Shown: in pieces, positions 7,515 to 16,296 of the stretch
How positions within the stretch are numbered: position 1 is the stretch's first letter
Layout of the letters: each line of letters starts with the position of its first letter
Source of the DNA: Streptomyces dangxiongensis
Lineage (GTDB): Bacteria > Actinomycetota > Actinomycetes > Streptomycetales > Streptomycetaceae
NCBI RefSeq assembly: GCF_003675325.1
Contig: NZ_CP033073.1
Location: 7,502,001-7,566,000, forward strand
Reading direction: 5' to 3'
DNA length: 64,000 bases
The notes under the pieces: generated by a model
Told to the model about the DNA's origin: nothing
Database searches by the model: none
Seen by the model: only the letters and a program-made list of their open reading frames with translations
Position numbers and translations under genes: made by a program

Positions 7515-9865
7515 CGGCGCCCGCCACCGGACCGGTCCGCCGCCGCATCACCGTGCGCGGCACGGTGCAGGGGGTCGGCTTCCGGCCGTACGTACACCGG
7601 CTGGCCGCCACCCTCGCCCTGCCCGGGTTCGTGAGCAACACCGCCGACGGCGTGCTCATCGAGGTCGAGGGCCCGCCGGACGAGGTGGAGCTGTTCGTCC
7701 GCCGGCTGGCCGAGCGGCCGCCCCCGCTGGCGACCGTGACCGGCGTCGGCTGCGAGGACGTCCCCGCCACCGGCGCCACCGGCCCCTTCGGCATCCGCTC
7801 CACCGAGCGGTCCCCGGGCCGCACACACCTCCCGCCCGACACGGCGACCTGCGCCGACTGCCTGCGCGAACTGGCCGACCCCGGCGACCGCCGCTACCGC
7901 CACCCCTTCCTGACCTGCACACACTGCGGCCCCCGCTTCACCGTCGCCACCGGCATGCCCTACGACCGCGCCGCCACCACCATGGCCGGCTTCCCGATGT
8001 GCTCCGCCTGCGCCCGGGAGTACGGCGACCCGGCCGACCGGCGCTTCCACGCCCAGCCCGTCGCCTGCCCCGACTGCGGTCCGCGGCTCGCCCTGGTCCC
8101 GGCCGACAGGACCGGGGTCCGCCCGGCCCGGGACGCGGCGGCCCTCGCGAGCGCCCGCGCGCTGCTCGCCGCCGGGCGGATCGTCGCCGTCAAGGGCGTC
8201 GGCGGCTACCACCTGGCCTGCGACGCCACCGACGCCCGCGCCGTCACCGCCCTGCGCGACCGCAAGGAGCGCGGCGGCAAGGCCTTCGCGGTGATGTGCG
8301 CCGACCTGCCCACGGCCGAACGGATCGCGATCCTCTCCGACGCGGAACGCGATGCCCTCACCGGCGCCCACCGCCCCGTCGTCCTGCTGCGCCGCCGCAC
8401 ACCCCCCGACGGCATCCGCCTCGCCGGCCAGGTCTGCCCCGGCAGCCCGTACGTCGGCGTGATGCTGCCCTACACCCCCGTCCACACCCTGCTGTTCGGG
8501 CTGCCCGGCGATCCCCCCGGCCCCCGGGTCCTGGTCATGACCAGCGGCAACCGCTCCGGTGAGCCCATCGTCACCGACGACGCCCAGGCCCTGACCCGGC
8601 TGGCCGGCCTCGCCGACGCCTGGCTCACCCACGACCGGCCCATCGCCTCCCCGTGCGACGACTCCCTGCTGCGCGTCCGCCCCGACGGCACCCCACAGGT
8701 CCTGCGGCGCTCCCGCGGCTACGTTCCCCGCCCGGTGCGCCTGCCGGTCCCGGTCCGGCCCACGCTCGCCGTCGGCGGCGACCTGAAGAACGTCCTCTGT
8801 CTGGGCGAGGGCGACCACGCCTGGCTCGGGCCGCACATCGGCGACATGGGCGAGCTGGCCACCCTGGCAGCCGCCGAGCGGGCCGAGCGGCACCTCACCC
8901 GCCTCACCGGAGTCGTCCCCCGGCGGGTGGCGGCCGACCGGCACCCCGGCTACCACTCGACCCGCCTGGCGCGCGGCCGGGCCGCCCGGCTCGGCCTGTC
9001 CGGGCCGGTGCTGGTGCAGCACCACCATGCCCACATCGCCGCCGCGATGGCCGAGCACGGCCTGGACGGCGGCGCACCCGTCATCGGCGTCGCCTTCGAC
9101 GGCACCGGCTACGGCGACGACGGCACGGTGTGGGGCGGCGAGGTCCTGCTCGCCGACTACACCGGCTACCGCCGCTTCGCTCACCTGGAGCCCGCCCCGC
9201 TGCCCGGCGGCGACGCCGGTGTGGCCAACCCGTGCCGCCTGGCCCTGGCCCGGCTGTGGGCGGCGGGACTGCCGTGGACGCGGGAACTGCCGAGCGTCAT
9301 CGCCTGCTCGGACACCGAACGCGCGGTGCTCCGACGCCAACTGGAACGACAGGTGGCCTGTGTGCCGTCCTCCGGCATGGGGCGGCTCTTCGACGCCGTC
9401 TCCTCGCTCGTCGGCGTGTGCCACCGTGCTGACTACGAGGCGCAGGCCGCCCTGGAGCTGGAGGCGGCGGCACTGGAGGCGGCCGGCGAGAACACCGTGG
9501 CCTACCCCTTCGGGCTCAGCGGCACGGACCGCCTCACGTGCAGCCCCACGCCGATGCTGCGGGCGCTCCTGCACGACCGGGCCCGCGGCACGCCCGCGCC
9601 CGTACTCGCCGCCCGCTTCCACCGCGGCGTCGCGCGTACCGTCGCCGAGATCTGCCGCCGCGCCCGCACGGCCACCGGCCTGACCACCGTCGCCCTCACC
9701 GGCGGCGTCTTCGCCAACGCCCTGCTGGAGGAGGAGTGCGCCGGCCTGCTCGACCGGGACGGGTTCACGCTCCTGCGGCACGGCGAAGTCCCCCCGAACG
9801 ACGGCGGTCTCGCGCTCGGCCAGCTCATGGTCGCGGGAACGGCCGTCCACCACGAGACGGAGTGA
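7511..9865 (+). CDS. hypF: HypF, carbamoyltransferase for hydrogenase cyanide ligands
   Basis: A 784-residue protein of normal length with all four expected parts in order. The acylphosphatase domain carries [14 protein letters not shown] at about residues 18-31. Two C4 zinc fingers follow (CADC..CTHC and CSAC..CPDC, about 115-195). A YrdC-like domain contains [16 protein letters not shown], and the Kae1-like C-terminal domain contains [16 protein letters not shown] and [13 protein letters not shown]. HypF makes carbamoyl-adenylate from carbamoyl phosphate and ATP and transfers the carbamoyl group to the C-terminal Cys of HypE, the source of the CN ligands. The GTG start overlaps the hypB stop. 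Confidence 0.96.
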   Translation: MTAPATGPVRRRITVRGTVQGVGFRPYVHRLAATLALPGFVSNTADGVLIEVEGPPDEVELFVRRLAERPPPLATVTGVGCEDVPATGATGPFGIRSTERSPGRTHLPPDTATCADCLRELADPGDRRYRHPFLTCTHCGPRFTVATGMPYDRAATTMAGFPMCSACAREYGDPADRRFHAQPVACPDCGPRLALVPADRTGVRPARDAAALASARALLAAGRIVAVKGVGGYHLACDATDARAVTALRDRKERGGKAFAVMCADLPTAERIAILSDAERDALTGAHRPVVLLRRRTPPDGIRLAGQVCPGSPYVGVMLPYTPVHTLLFGLPGDPPGPRVLVMTSGNRSGEPIVTDDAQALTRLAGLADAWLTHDRPIASPCDDSLLRVRPDGTPQVLRRSRGYVPRPVRLPVPVRPTLAVGGDLKNVLCLGEGDHAWLGPHIGDMGELATLAAAERAERHLTRLTGVVPRRVAADRHPGYHSTRLARGRAARLGLSGPVLVQHHHAHIAAAMAEHGLDGGAPVIGVAFDGTGYGDDGTVWGGEVLLADYTGYRRFAHLEPAPLPGGDAGVANPCRLALARLWAAGLPWTRELPSVIACSDTERAVLRRQLERQVACVPSSGMGRLFDAVSSLVGVCHRADYEAQAALELEAAALEAAGENTVAYPFGLSGTDRLTCSPTPMLRALLHDRARGTPAPVLAARFHRGVARTVAEICRRARTATGLTTVALTGGVFANALLEEECAGLLDRDGFTLLRHGEVPPNDGGLALGQLMVAGTAVHHETE

Positions 9866-9868
9866 CCC

Positions 9869-10159
9869 ATGTGTCTGGCTGTGCCCGGCAAGGTCGTGTC
9901 CATCGACCATCGCGCCGACCCGCTCACCGGGCTGATCGATTTCGGCGGAGTGCAGAAACAGGCGTGCCTGGAGTACCTGCCCGATGTGCGGGTGGGGGAG
10001 TACGTCATCGTCCACGTCGGCTTCGCGCTCCAGCGCCTGGACGAGGAATCGGCCCGGGCCTCCCTGGAGCTGTTCGAGCAACTCGGACTGTTGGAGGAGG
10101 AGTTCGGCGACGCCTGGGAGCAGGCGGCCCGGCAGGAGAACGGAAGCGAGTCCCGGTGA
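9869..10159 (+). CDS. hypC: HypC, hydrogenase assembly chaperone
   Basis: A 96-residue protein starting MCLAVPGKV, the diagnostic N-terminus with the catalytic Cys2, then [19 protein letters not shown] and [18 protein letters not shown]. HypC binds the iron and HypD while the Fe(CN)2CO unit is built and then docks to the large-subunit precursor. It is slightly longer than usual because of an acidic C-terminal tail. It starts three bases after hypF and overlaps hypD by four bases, consistent with tight cotranslation. Confidence 0.96.
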   Translation: MCLAVPGKVVSIDHRADPLTGLIDFGGVQKQACLEYLPDVRVGEYVIVHVGFALQRLDEESARASLELFEQLGLLEEEFGDAWEQAARQENGSESR

Positions 10160-11298
10160 AGTACATCGACGAGTTCAACGACCCCGCTCTGGCACACCGG
10201 CTGCTCGACGAGATCCGGGCCACCGCCACCCGCCCATGGGCGCTCATGGAGGTCTGCGGCGGCCAGACCCACTCCATCATCCGCCACGGGATCGACCAAC
10301 TCCTCCCAGAGAACGTGGAGTTGATTCATGGCCCCGGCTGCCCGGTGTGCGTCACGCCCCTCGACGTCATCGACAAGGCACTGGAGATCGCCGCCCGCCC
10401 CGGCGTGATCTTCTGCTCCTTCGGCGACATGCTCCGCGTGCCGGGCACCGACCGGGACCTGTTCCGCGTCAAGGGCGAGGGCGGTGACGTACGCGTGGTG
10501 TACTCCCCGCTCGACGCCCTCGACATCGCCCGCAGGAACCCGGACCGTCAGGTGGTGTTCTTCGCGATCGGCTTCGAGACGACCGCCCCCGCCAACGCCA
10601 TGGCCGTGCACCAGGCCCGCAGGCTCGGCCTCGACAACTTCAGCCTGCTGGTGTCCCACGTCCGGGTCCCCCCGGCGATCGAGGCCATCATGACCGCGCC
10701 CGGCTGCCGCGTGCAGGGCTTCCTCGCCGCCGGTCACGTGTGCAGCGTGATGGGCACCGCCGAGTACCCGGAGCTGGCCGCGAGGCACCGGGTGCCGATC
10801 GTCGTGACCGGCTTCGAGCCGCTCGACATCCTCGAAGGCATCCGCCGCGCCGTCCACCAACTGGAGCGCGGCGAGCACGGCGTGGACAACGCCTACGCCC
10901 GCGCCGTACGCGACCAGGGCAACCAGGCCGCCATGCGCATGATCGAGGAGGTCTTCGAGGTCACGGACCGCAACTGGCGCGGCATCGGCCGCATCCCGGC
11001 CAGCGGCTGGCGGCTGACCGACGCCTTCCGCGCCCACGACGCCGAGCACCGCTTCGACGTCACCGGGATCCGCACCGAGGAACCCGCCGTGTGCCGGGCC
11101 GGTGAGGTCCTGCAAGGGCTGATCAAGCCGACCGAGTGCGAGGCGTTCGGCACGGCCTGCACCCCGCGCACCCCGCTCGGCGCCACCATGGTCTCCAGCG
11201 AGGGCGCCTGCGCCGCCTACTACCTGTACCGCCGGATGAACGCCCCGGCACCACAGGGATCCCGTATCCCGCAGGAGGAGATGAACTCCGTTGGCTGA
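10156..11298 (+). CDS. hypD: HypD, Fe(CN)2CO assembly scaffold
   Basis: A 380-residue protein with the family's invariant motifs: [16 protein letters not shown] near residue 30, [11 protein letters not shown] near 58, the GFETTAPA segment, and the C-terminal cysteine set for the [4Fe-4S] cluster ([14 protein letters not shown]...[10 protein letters not shown], ~335-365). HypD supplies electrons and, with HypC, holds the iron while cyanide from HypE and CO are attached. It starts at GTG overlapping hypC and overlaps the hypE start by eight bases. Confidence 0.96.
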   Translation: MKYIDEFNDPALAHRLLDEIRATATRPWALMEVCGGQTHSIIRHGIDQLLPENVELIHGPGCPVCVTPLDVIDKALEIAARPGVIFCSFGDMLRVPGTDRDLFRVKGEGGDVRVVYSPLDALDIARRNPDRQVVFFAIGFETTAPANAMAVHQARRLGLDNFSLLVSHVRVPPAIEAIMTAPGCRVQGFLAAGHVCSVMGTAEYPELAARHRVPIVVTGFEPLDILEGIRRAVHQLERGEHGVDNAYARAVRDQGNQAAMRMIEEVFEVTDRNWRGIGRIPASGWRLTDAFRAHDAEHRFDVTGIRTEEPAVCRAGEVLQGLIKPTECEAFGTACTPRTPLGATMVSSEGACAAYYLYRRMNAPAPQGSRIPQEEMNSVG

Positions 11299-12418
11299 TC
11301 TCGCCACCGAAGCCGCCGAAGCCACCGAAGCCGCCGAAGCCGCCGGGGCCGCCGCGGCGGGCACCGCTGCCGTCGACCCCGCGGAGTGGACCTGCCCGGC
11401 GCCCCTGCGCGACCAGCCGGTCGTCGTCATGGGACACGGCGGAGGCGGCGCCCTGTCCGCCGAACTGATCGAACAGGTCTTCACCCCCGCGTACGGCAAC
11501 CCCACCCTGGCCGCGCTCGCCGACTCGGCCGTCCTCGACCTGGGCGGCGCCCGGCTGGCCTTCTCCACCGACTCCTACGTCGTACGCCCGCTGTTCTTCC
11601 CCGGCGGCAGCCTCGGCGACCTGGCCGTCAACGGCACCGTCAACGACCTGGCGATGAGCGGCGCCCGGCCCGCGTACCTGTCCACCGCCTTCATCCTCGA
11701 GGAGGGCGTGGAACTGGCCGTGGTGGAGCGCGTCGCACGTGCCGTCGGCGCGGCGGCCCGGGCGGCGGACGTCACCGTCGCCACCGGTGACACCAAGGTC
11801 GTGGAGTCCGGGCACGGCGACGGCGTCTACGTCACCACCGCCGGCGTCGGCCTCGTGCCGGACGGCGTCGACATCCGCCCGCAGCGCGCCCGGCCGGGCG
11901 ACGCCGTCATCGTCAGCGGCCCCATCGGCCTGCACGGCGTGGCCATCATGAGTGTGCGGGAAGGACTGGAGTTCGGGGGCGAGATCGCCTCCGACACCGC
12001 ACCCCTGGCCGGCCTCGTGGCGGCCATGCTGGCGGTCACCCCGGACATCCACGTCCTGCGCGACCCCACCCGCGGCGGCCTCGGCGCGTCCCTCAACGAG
12101 ATCGCCCGCGCCTCCGGCACCGGGGTCCGGCTGCGCGAGCGGGCCATCCCGGTCCCGGACGAGGTCGCGAACGCCTGCGGCTTCCTCGGCCTGGACCCTA
12201 TGTACGTCGCCAACGAGGGCCGGCTCGTCGCCTTCGTACCCCCGGAGCACGCCGAGGGCGTGCTGGCGGCCATGCGGGCCCACCCGCACGGCGCCGGCGC
12301 GGCCCTCATCGGCGAGTGCGTGGCCGACCACCCCGGAACGGTCGTCGTCGCCACCGGCCTCGGCGGCACCCGCGTGGTGGACCTGCCGCTGGGGGAGCAA
12401 CTGCCCCGCATCTGCTGA
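11291..12418 (+). CDS. hypE: HypE, carbamoyl dehydratase
   Basis: A 375-residue AIR-synthase-like protein. After a low-complexity N-terminus of ~30 residues (alternating TEAAEA), the family pattern begins: [44 protein letters not shown], and [10 protein letters not shown]. It ends in PRIC, whose terminal Cys carries the thiocarboxamide that HypE dehydrates to thiocyanate. The start is TTG at 11291, inside the end of hypD, with AGGAGG seven to twelve bases upstream. It closes the plus operon and faces hypA. Confidence 0.95.
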   Translation: MADLATEAAEATEAAEAAGAAAAGTAAVDPAEWTCPAPLRDQPVVVMGHGGGGALSAELIEQVFTPAYGNPTLAALADSAVLDLGGARLAFSTDSYVVRPLFFPGGSLGDLAVNGTVNDLAMSGARPAYLSTAFILEEGVELAVVERVARAVGAAARAADVTVATGDTKVVESGHGDGVYVTTAGVGLVPDGVDIRPQRARPGDAVIVSGPIGLHGVAIMSVREGLEFGGEIASDTAPLAGLVAAMLAVTPDIHVLRDPTRGGLGASLNEIARASGTGVRLRERAIPVPDEVANACGFLGLDPMYVANEGRLVAFVPPEHAEGVLAAMRAHPHGAGAALIGECVADHPGTVVVATGLGGTRVVDLPLGEQLPRIC

Positions 12419-12426
12419 GCGGCCGG

Positions 12427-12476
12427 GCGGTGCCGGCCCCACCGCTCAGGGCGGGACCGGCACCGCTTCGACCCCG
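12427..12476. terminator. Hairpin between convergent hypE and hypA
   Basis: An inverted repeat with arms at 12427-12440 (gcggtgccggcccc) and 12463-12476 (gggaccggcaccgc) sits where the two hydrogenase operons meet. It overlaps the last codons of hypA. It is a likely bidirectional terminator; no U-tract is present, as is usual in streptomycetes. Confidence 0.55.
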
Positions 12477-12802
12477 GTGATCTCCAGCTCGCGCCCGCTG
12501 CGCAGCTCCCGCGAGGGCCGGTCGCAGCGCGGGCACCAGAAGAACGGCGGCATGCCGAGCGCGAACTCCTCGGCACACTCCCCGCACCAGGCCTGGGCGG
12601 GCACCCGCTCGACCACGAGCCGGGCCGCCGCGAGGGCCGTACCGTCACGGGCCACCTCGAAGGCGAAGTGCAGCGCGTCCGGCACCACACCGGCCAGCTC
12701 ACCGACGCGGACGGTCACCGACGAGACATCGCCGGCACCGTCCGCCCGGGCGATCTCCCCGGCCTGCTCCACGATCGCGGTCGCGATCGACAGCTCGTGC
12801 AC
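12446..12802 (-). CDS. hypA: HypA, hydrogenase nickel chaperone
   Basis: A 118-residue protein starting MHEL, whose His2 binds nickel. A zinc site is formed by Cys73, Cys76, Cys90 and Cys93 (WCGEC and WCPRC). It delivers nickel to the large subunit together with HypB. Unlike in most hyp operons it is separated from hypB and is the last gene of the opposite-strand structural operon, eight bases after the small membrane gene before it. Confidence 0.95.
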   Translation of the reverse strand: MHELSIATAIVEQAGEIARADGAGDVSSVTVRVGELAGVVPDALHFAFEVARDGTALAAARLVVERVPAQAWCGECAEEFALGMPPFFWCPRCDRPSRELRSGRELEITGVEAVPVPP

Positions 12803-12809
12803 GCCGCCC

Positions 12810-12998
12810 TCACGGATACCGGCGGCGGGCGCGCAGGCCCCCGGTCATCCGGTAGATCCGCACCTCGCGCACGAGGCCCGGGAACTCCTTGACGAACAGC
12901 GCCGCGGCAAGGCCGCCGGCCAGCGCGGCCTGAACCAGCAGCACCCGGCGTCCCGACATCTCCGCGCGCGCGGTCCTTCTTCGCCTGCGGACATCCAT
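12810..12998 (-). CDS. Very small single-helix protein in the hydrogenase operon
   Basis: A 62-residue protein: a basic N-terminus (RRRRRTAR), one hydrophobic segment (VLLVQAALAGGLAAALFV) and a basic tail with the pattern KEFPGLVREVRIYRM. That tail resembles the small streptomycete proteins classed as DUF6893, though I recall this family only by its pattern. The strong GAGAGGGAA upstream serves the ATG at 12998, or a GTG three codons earlier. It lies between the 68-residue gene and hypA. A membrane-attachment role is possible because the hydrogenase subunits have no membrane anchor, but this is inference. Confidence 0.6.
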   Translation of the reverse strand: MDVRRRRRTARAEMSGRRVLLVQAALAGGLAAALFVKEFPGLVREVRIYRMTGGLRARRRYP

Positions 12999-13032
12999 GA
13001 CGGTCACTTCCCTCTCTCTAGGCCCCGCATCG

Positions 13033-13239
13033 TCATCCCGGCGAGATGTTCGGCATTTCCTTCACCAGGGCGTCGTGCCGCTTCCAGTGGATACCGGTGG
13101 AGCGGCGCGCGTCGGACGTGCCGTCCTCGTGGTGTCCGGTCTGGCGCCGGTACGGGCCCCAGTTGCCCTGGTGCAGTCCGCGCACGTGGGTGGGCGTGTC
13201 GGGCTTCGCCTGGGGGCGGCCCACTCGGATGCTGCCCAT
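13033..13239 (-). CDS. Small basic hydrophilic protein in the hydrogenase operon
   Basis: A 68-residue protein with no hydrophobic segment, rich in His, Arg, Gly, Pro and Thr (GRPQAKPDTPTHVRGLHQG; GIHWKRHDALVKEMP). ATG 13239 is preceded by GGAGAGCGGAC. It sits 20 bases after the DUF5947-type gene. I do not recognise the family. The five histidines (at about 18, 23, 36, 37 and 51) could bind metal. Being kept inside a tight operon is the main sign that it is real. Confidence 0.6.
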   Translation of the reverse strand: MGSIRVGRPQAKPDTPTHVRGLHQGNWGPYRRQTGHHEDGTSDARRSTGIHWKRHDALVKEMPNISPG

Positions 13240-13259
13240 GTCCGCTCTCCTTCCCGGTC

Positions 13260-13856
13260 TCACGACCGCTCGGTCAGCTCCTTGAAGAACTGTTCTACGG
13301 CCGGCCACACCCGGCCGCCACCGGACAGGCCCCGCCACTCGCGGCGGATCAGGGCCGTCATCCGGAAGCAGTCGTCGACCGGCACGATCCAGTGCTCGTC
13401 CAGGCCGCGCACGGTGTTCACCAGCAGCGCCTCGACGTCGGGTGCCAGAGAGGCGAGCAGCGGCACCCCGGCCGCCAGCCGCCGCCAGGCCGCCGTGTCC
13501 ACCTCCCACCGCATGGCCCCTGCGGGGCTCGGCCCCTGCGCGGTGACCGTGCCGTCGGAGCGTGGCACGAAGAAGACCAGCCCCACCGGGACGCCCAGCA
13601 CCGCCGTGTCGACCGGCGGCAGCCGCAGCCGGCGCCTCGGCACGAGCCGGTAGCGGCCCTCGCCGGCCCCGTCGGCGGCGAACAGCACCGAACAGAGGCG
13701 GCACACGCACCGCACCTCCGCGGCCCCGGTCTCGTACAGGTGGGCGTGTTCGGTGCCCACCGGGGCGGCGCACAGCTCGCAGACCTCGGCCTCGGCCCGC
13801 TCCGCCCGGTCGGCGGCGGAGCGGATCACCCGGGCGAGCGCGCCGTCCACGCTCAC
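13260..13856 (-). CDS. DUF5947-type hydrogenase-associated protein
   Basis: A 198-residue protein starting at a GTG that overlaps the stop of the NifU-like gene. The N-terminal part has a cysteine-rich knuckle: Cys26-x2-Cys29, then Cys50, Cys52 and Cys55 (CELC ... CVCRLC), which looks like a zinc or iron-sulfur site. The remainder is a mixed alpha/beta domain with VPVGLVFFVPRS and an aromatic segment (DEHWIVPVDDCFRMTALIRREW). From memory this matches DUF5947, which occurs beside high-affinity hydrogenases; no function is known. The operon position suggests assembly or regulation of the hydrogenase. Confidence 0.75.
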   Translation of the reverse strand: MSVDGALARVIRSAADRAERAEAEVCELCAAPVGTEHAHLYETGAAEVRCVCRLCSVLFAADGAGEGRYRLVPRRRLRLPPVDTAVLGVPVGLVFFVPRSDGTVTAQGPSPAGAMRWEVDTAAWRRLAAGVPLLASLAPDVEALLVNTVRGLDEHWIVPVDDCFRMTALIRREWRGLSGGGRVWPAVEQFFKELTERS

Positions 13857-14416
13857 GGCGTCTCCTGGGCCACGGGCCGGCGTCGGATGCTGGTCAGCGG
13901 CACGAACGCGGGGGCCGTCACGCGTTCGGGGGCAGCCTCCACCGTCTCCACGGAGGTCAGTTCGGGGGCGACGGCCAGCACCGCCGCCCGGACCGCCTCG
14001 GTGACGTCCGAGGAGCCGCCGCCGCTGCCGCAGCCGGAACCGCAGCCGCCACCGGTCTTCAGCCGCACCCGCGCCACCTGCCCCTCCAGGCCGGCCCACT
14101 CCAGTTCGCCGCCGCGCTCGCGCACCGCCGGCCGCAGCTTCTCCACCGCGCGGGCGGCCCGGCGCTCGGGCGGCTCGGGGTGCATGTCGTGCAGGACCAG
14201 CAGGTGTCCGAGCAGTTCGTCCTCGGCGAGCCGCTCCCGCAGCGGGCCCTCGGCGTGATCCAGCACCCGGGCGAGCGCCTCGCCGTAGACCTCGCTCAGC
14301 AGCGCCACCGCCTCCAGCGCCGGGCCGGGCGCGGCCTCCAGCCCGGCCAGCACCTCGTCCAGGCGGGCGAGCCGCACCTCCACCGCAGGGTCCGCGAGCC
14401 GCGCGGCGTCAGCCAT
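13853..14416 (-). CDS. NifU-domain protein with altered cysteine motif
   Basis: A 187-residue protein. Residues 1 to ~80 are helical, and residues ~85-160 resemble the C-terminal NifU domain (VEKLRPAVRERGGELEW; ARVRLKTGGG; DVTEAVRAAVLAVAPEL). The canonical CxxC cluster site (usually C-x-S-C-P) is replaced by Cys125-Gly-Ser-Gly-Cys129, a CxxxC spacing within a Gly/Ser-rich loop. NifU domains hold and pass on Fe-S clusters, and the small subunit next door needs three clusters. It overlaps the large-subunit gene by eight bases and the next gene by four. Confidence 0.8.
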   Translation of the reverse strand: MADAARLADPAVEVRLARLDEVLAGLEAAPGPALEAVALLSEVYGEALARVLDHAEGPLRERLAEDELLGHLLVLHDMHPEPPERRAARAVEKLRPAVRERGGELEWAGLEGQVARVRLKTGGGCGSGCGSGGGSSDVTEAVRAAVLAVAPELTSVETVEAAPERVTAPAFVPLTSIRRRPVAQETP

Positions 14417-16202
14417 GGTCGGCTCCGTACGTCGGCGAGTGCACGGTGGTCAGGGTCTTGCCCTTGCCCATGTACATGTGGACGCCGCACGGCAGACAGG
14501 GGTCGAAACTGCGCACGGTGCGCATGATGTCGACGCCCTTGAAGTCGTCGGGCCCGTTCTCCTCGAAGATCGGCTGGCCCTGGACGGCGTCCTCGTAGGG
14601 GCCCGGGGTGCCGTAGATGTCGCGGGGGCTGGCGTTCCACGGGGTCGGCGGGTACGGGTGGTAGTTGGCGATCTTCTTGTCGCGGATCACCAGGTGGTGC
14701 GAGAGGACCCCGCGCACCGCCTCGTGGAAGCCGCAGCCGATGGCCTCGTCCGGCACCTCGAAGTTCTCGTACACCTTCGTGTCGCCGCTGCGGAGCATCT
14801 GCATCGCCTCCTCCAGGAACTGGAGGGCCATGGCGGCGGCGTAGGCGATGAAGTACGGCCGGGCGCGGTCCCGTTCGAGGGTGTTGCTCCACTTCGGGAT
14901 GCGCCACTCCAGGGTCGTCTCCGGCAGCTTCTCGCCCTTGGGCAGGGTGATGCGGATACCGCCGCCGGTCGCCTTGACGTACGGGGTGTCGACCAGGCCG
15001 CTCAGCGCGGTCGACCAGAGCCGGGCGAGGGGCCCGCCGCCGGTGTCCAGGGCGAGGTGCTCGCCGGTCTGCCGGTGGTACCAGCGGGGGCTCATCACCC
15101 AGCTGTAGTTGCCGTCGAACTCCCGCTTCTGCGGCACCGGGACCGTGGTCTGGTTCCACGGGTGGCGCATGTCGACGGGGTTGCCGAGCGGGTCGTGGGT
15201 GACGAACGGCTCCTCGTTGACCCAGTCCTCGTAGAACGAGCTGCCCAGCATGATGCGCAGGCCCAGATTGATGTCGACCAGGTTGTTGGTGACGAGCTCG
15301 CCGTCCACGATGATGCCCGGGGTGACGTACATAGCCCGGCCCCACTCGTTCATCGTCGCGTAGCGGTAGTCGACGACGTCCGGGTTCTGGAAGGCACCCC
15401 AGCAGCCGAGCATGATGCGGCGTCTGCCGACCTCCTCGTAGCCGGGCAGGGCCTCGTAGAAGAAGTCGAAGACGTCGTCGTTCATCGCCACCGCCTTCTT
15501 GATGAAGTCGATGACGCGCATCAGCCGGCTGAGGTAGTCGGTGAAGGTGCTCGGCTGCGGCATCGTGCCGACCCCGCCCGGGTACAGCGTGGAGGGGTGC
15601 ACATGCCGGCCCTCCATCAGGCAGAACATCTCCCGGGTGATCCGGCTGACCTTCAGCGCCTCCTTGTAGACCTCGCCCTCGAAGGGGTTGAAGGCCTTCA
15701 TGATGTCGGCGACGGTCCGGTAGCCGTGGATGTCCCCGCGGGGCGCGTCGGTGCGCTCGGCGCGGGCCAGGACCCCGGGGTTGGTGGCCTTGACCATCGC
15801 CTCGCAGAAGTCCACGAAGACGAGGTTGTCCTGGAAGATCGTGTGGTCGAAGATGTACTCCGCGGCCTCGCCGAGGTTGGTGATGTGCTCGGCCAGTTTG
15901 GGCGGCTTGACGCCGTAGGCCATCTGCTGGGCGTAGTTGGAGCAGGTGGTGTGGTTGTCGCCGCAGATGCCGCAGATCCGCGAGGTGATGAACCCGGCGT
16001 CCCGCGGGTCCTTGCCCTTCATGAACACCGAATAGCCGCGGAACAGCGACGAGGTGCTGTGGCACTCCACGACTTCCTGATTGGCGAAGTCGATCTTCGT
16101 GTAGATCCCCAGGTTGCCGATGATCCGGGTGATCGGATCCCAGGACATGTCCACGATCTGGGCGGGTTTGCGTCCTGTGGGCCGGGACTCGGTGGTGGTC
16201 AT
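14409..16202 (-). CDS. hhyL: [NiFe]-hydrogenase large subunit, group 1h type
   Basis: A 597-residue catalytic subunit that oxidises H2 at a Ni-Fe(CN)2CO centre. The L1 motif is RICGICGDNH (Cys77, Cys80, His84) and the L2 motif is DPCLPCGVH (Cys569, Cys572, His575); these four cysteines bind Ni and Fe. A 22-residue tail follows His575, the expected target of the maturation protease. Strings such as SWDPITRIIGNLGIYTKIDF and CHSTSSLFRGYSVFMKGKD fit actinobacterial high-affinity enzymes that scavenge atmospheric H2. It lies 94 bases after the small-subunit gene. GAGGGG lies about 12 bases before the ATG. Confidence 0.96.
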   Translation of the reverse strand: MTTTESRPTGRKPAQIVDMSWDPITRIIGNLGIYTKIDFANQEVVECHSTSSLFRGYSVFMKGKDPRDAGFITSRICGICGDNHTTCSNYAQQMAYGVKPPKLAEHITNLGEAAEYIFDHTIFQDNLVFVDFCEAMVKATNPGVLARAERTDAPRGDIHGYRTVADIMKAFNPFEGEVYKEALKVSRITREMFCLMEGRHVHPSTLYPGGVGTMPQPSTFTDYLSRLMRVIDFIKKAVAMNDDVFDFFYEALPGYEEVGRRRIMLGCWGAFQNPDVVDYRYATMNEWGRAMYVTPGIIVDGELVTNNLVDINLGLRIMLGSSFYEDWVNEEPFVTHDPLGNPVDMRHPWNQTTVPVPQKREFDGNYSWVMSPRWYHRQTGEHLALDTGGGPLARLWSTALSGLVDTPYVKATGGGIRITLPKGEKLPETTLEWRIPKWSNTLERDRARPYFIAYAAAMALQFLEEAMQMLRSGDTKVYENFEVPDEAIGCGFHEAVRGVLSHHLVIRDKKIANYHPYPPTPWNASPRDIYGTPGPYEDAVQGQPIFEENGPDDFKGVDIMRTVRSFDPCLPCGVHMYMGKGKTLTTVHSPTYGADHG

Positions 16203-16296
16203 CTGCGGTGGTGCCCCTCGCTGTTCGGGTTCGACGGGTGGATGGCCGGCGGCGGAGACGTGACGGACTGCGGGACGGGCGCGGCGGCCGGCCGGG

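Noticed and set aside
12446..12802. Terminator hairpin at 12427-12476 as a sign that hypA is not expressed with the minus operon
   Set aside because: The hairpin lies at the very end of hypA, downstream of its codons, so it ends rather than blocks the transcript.
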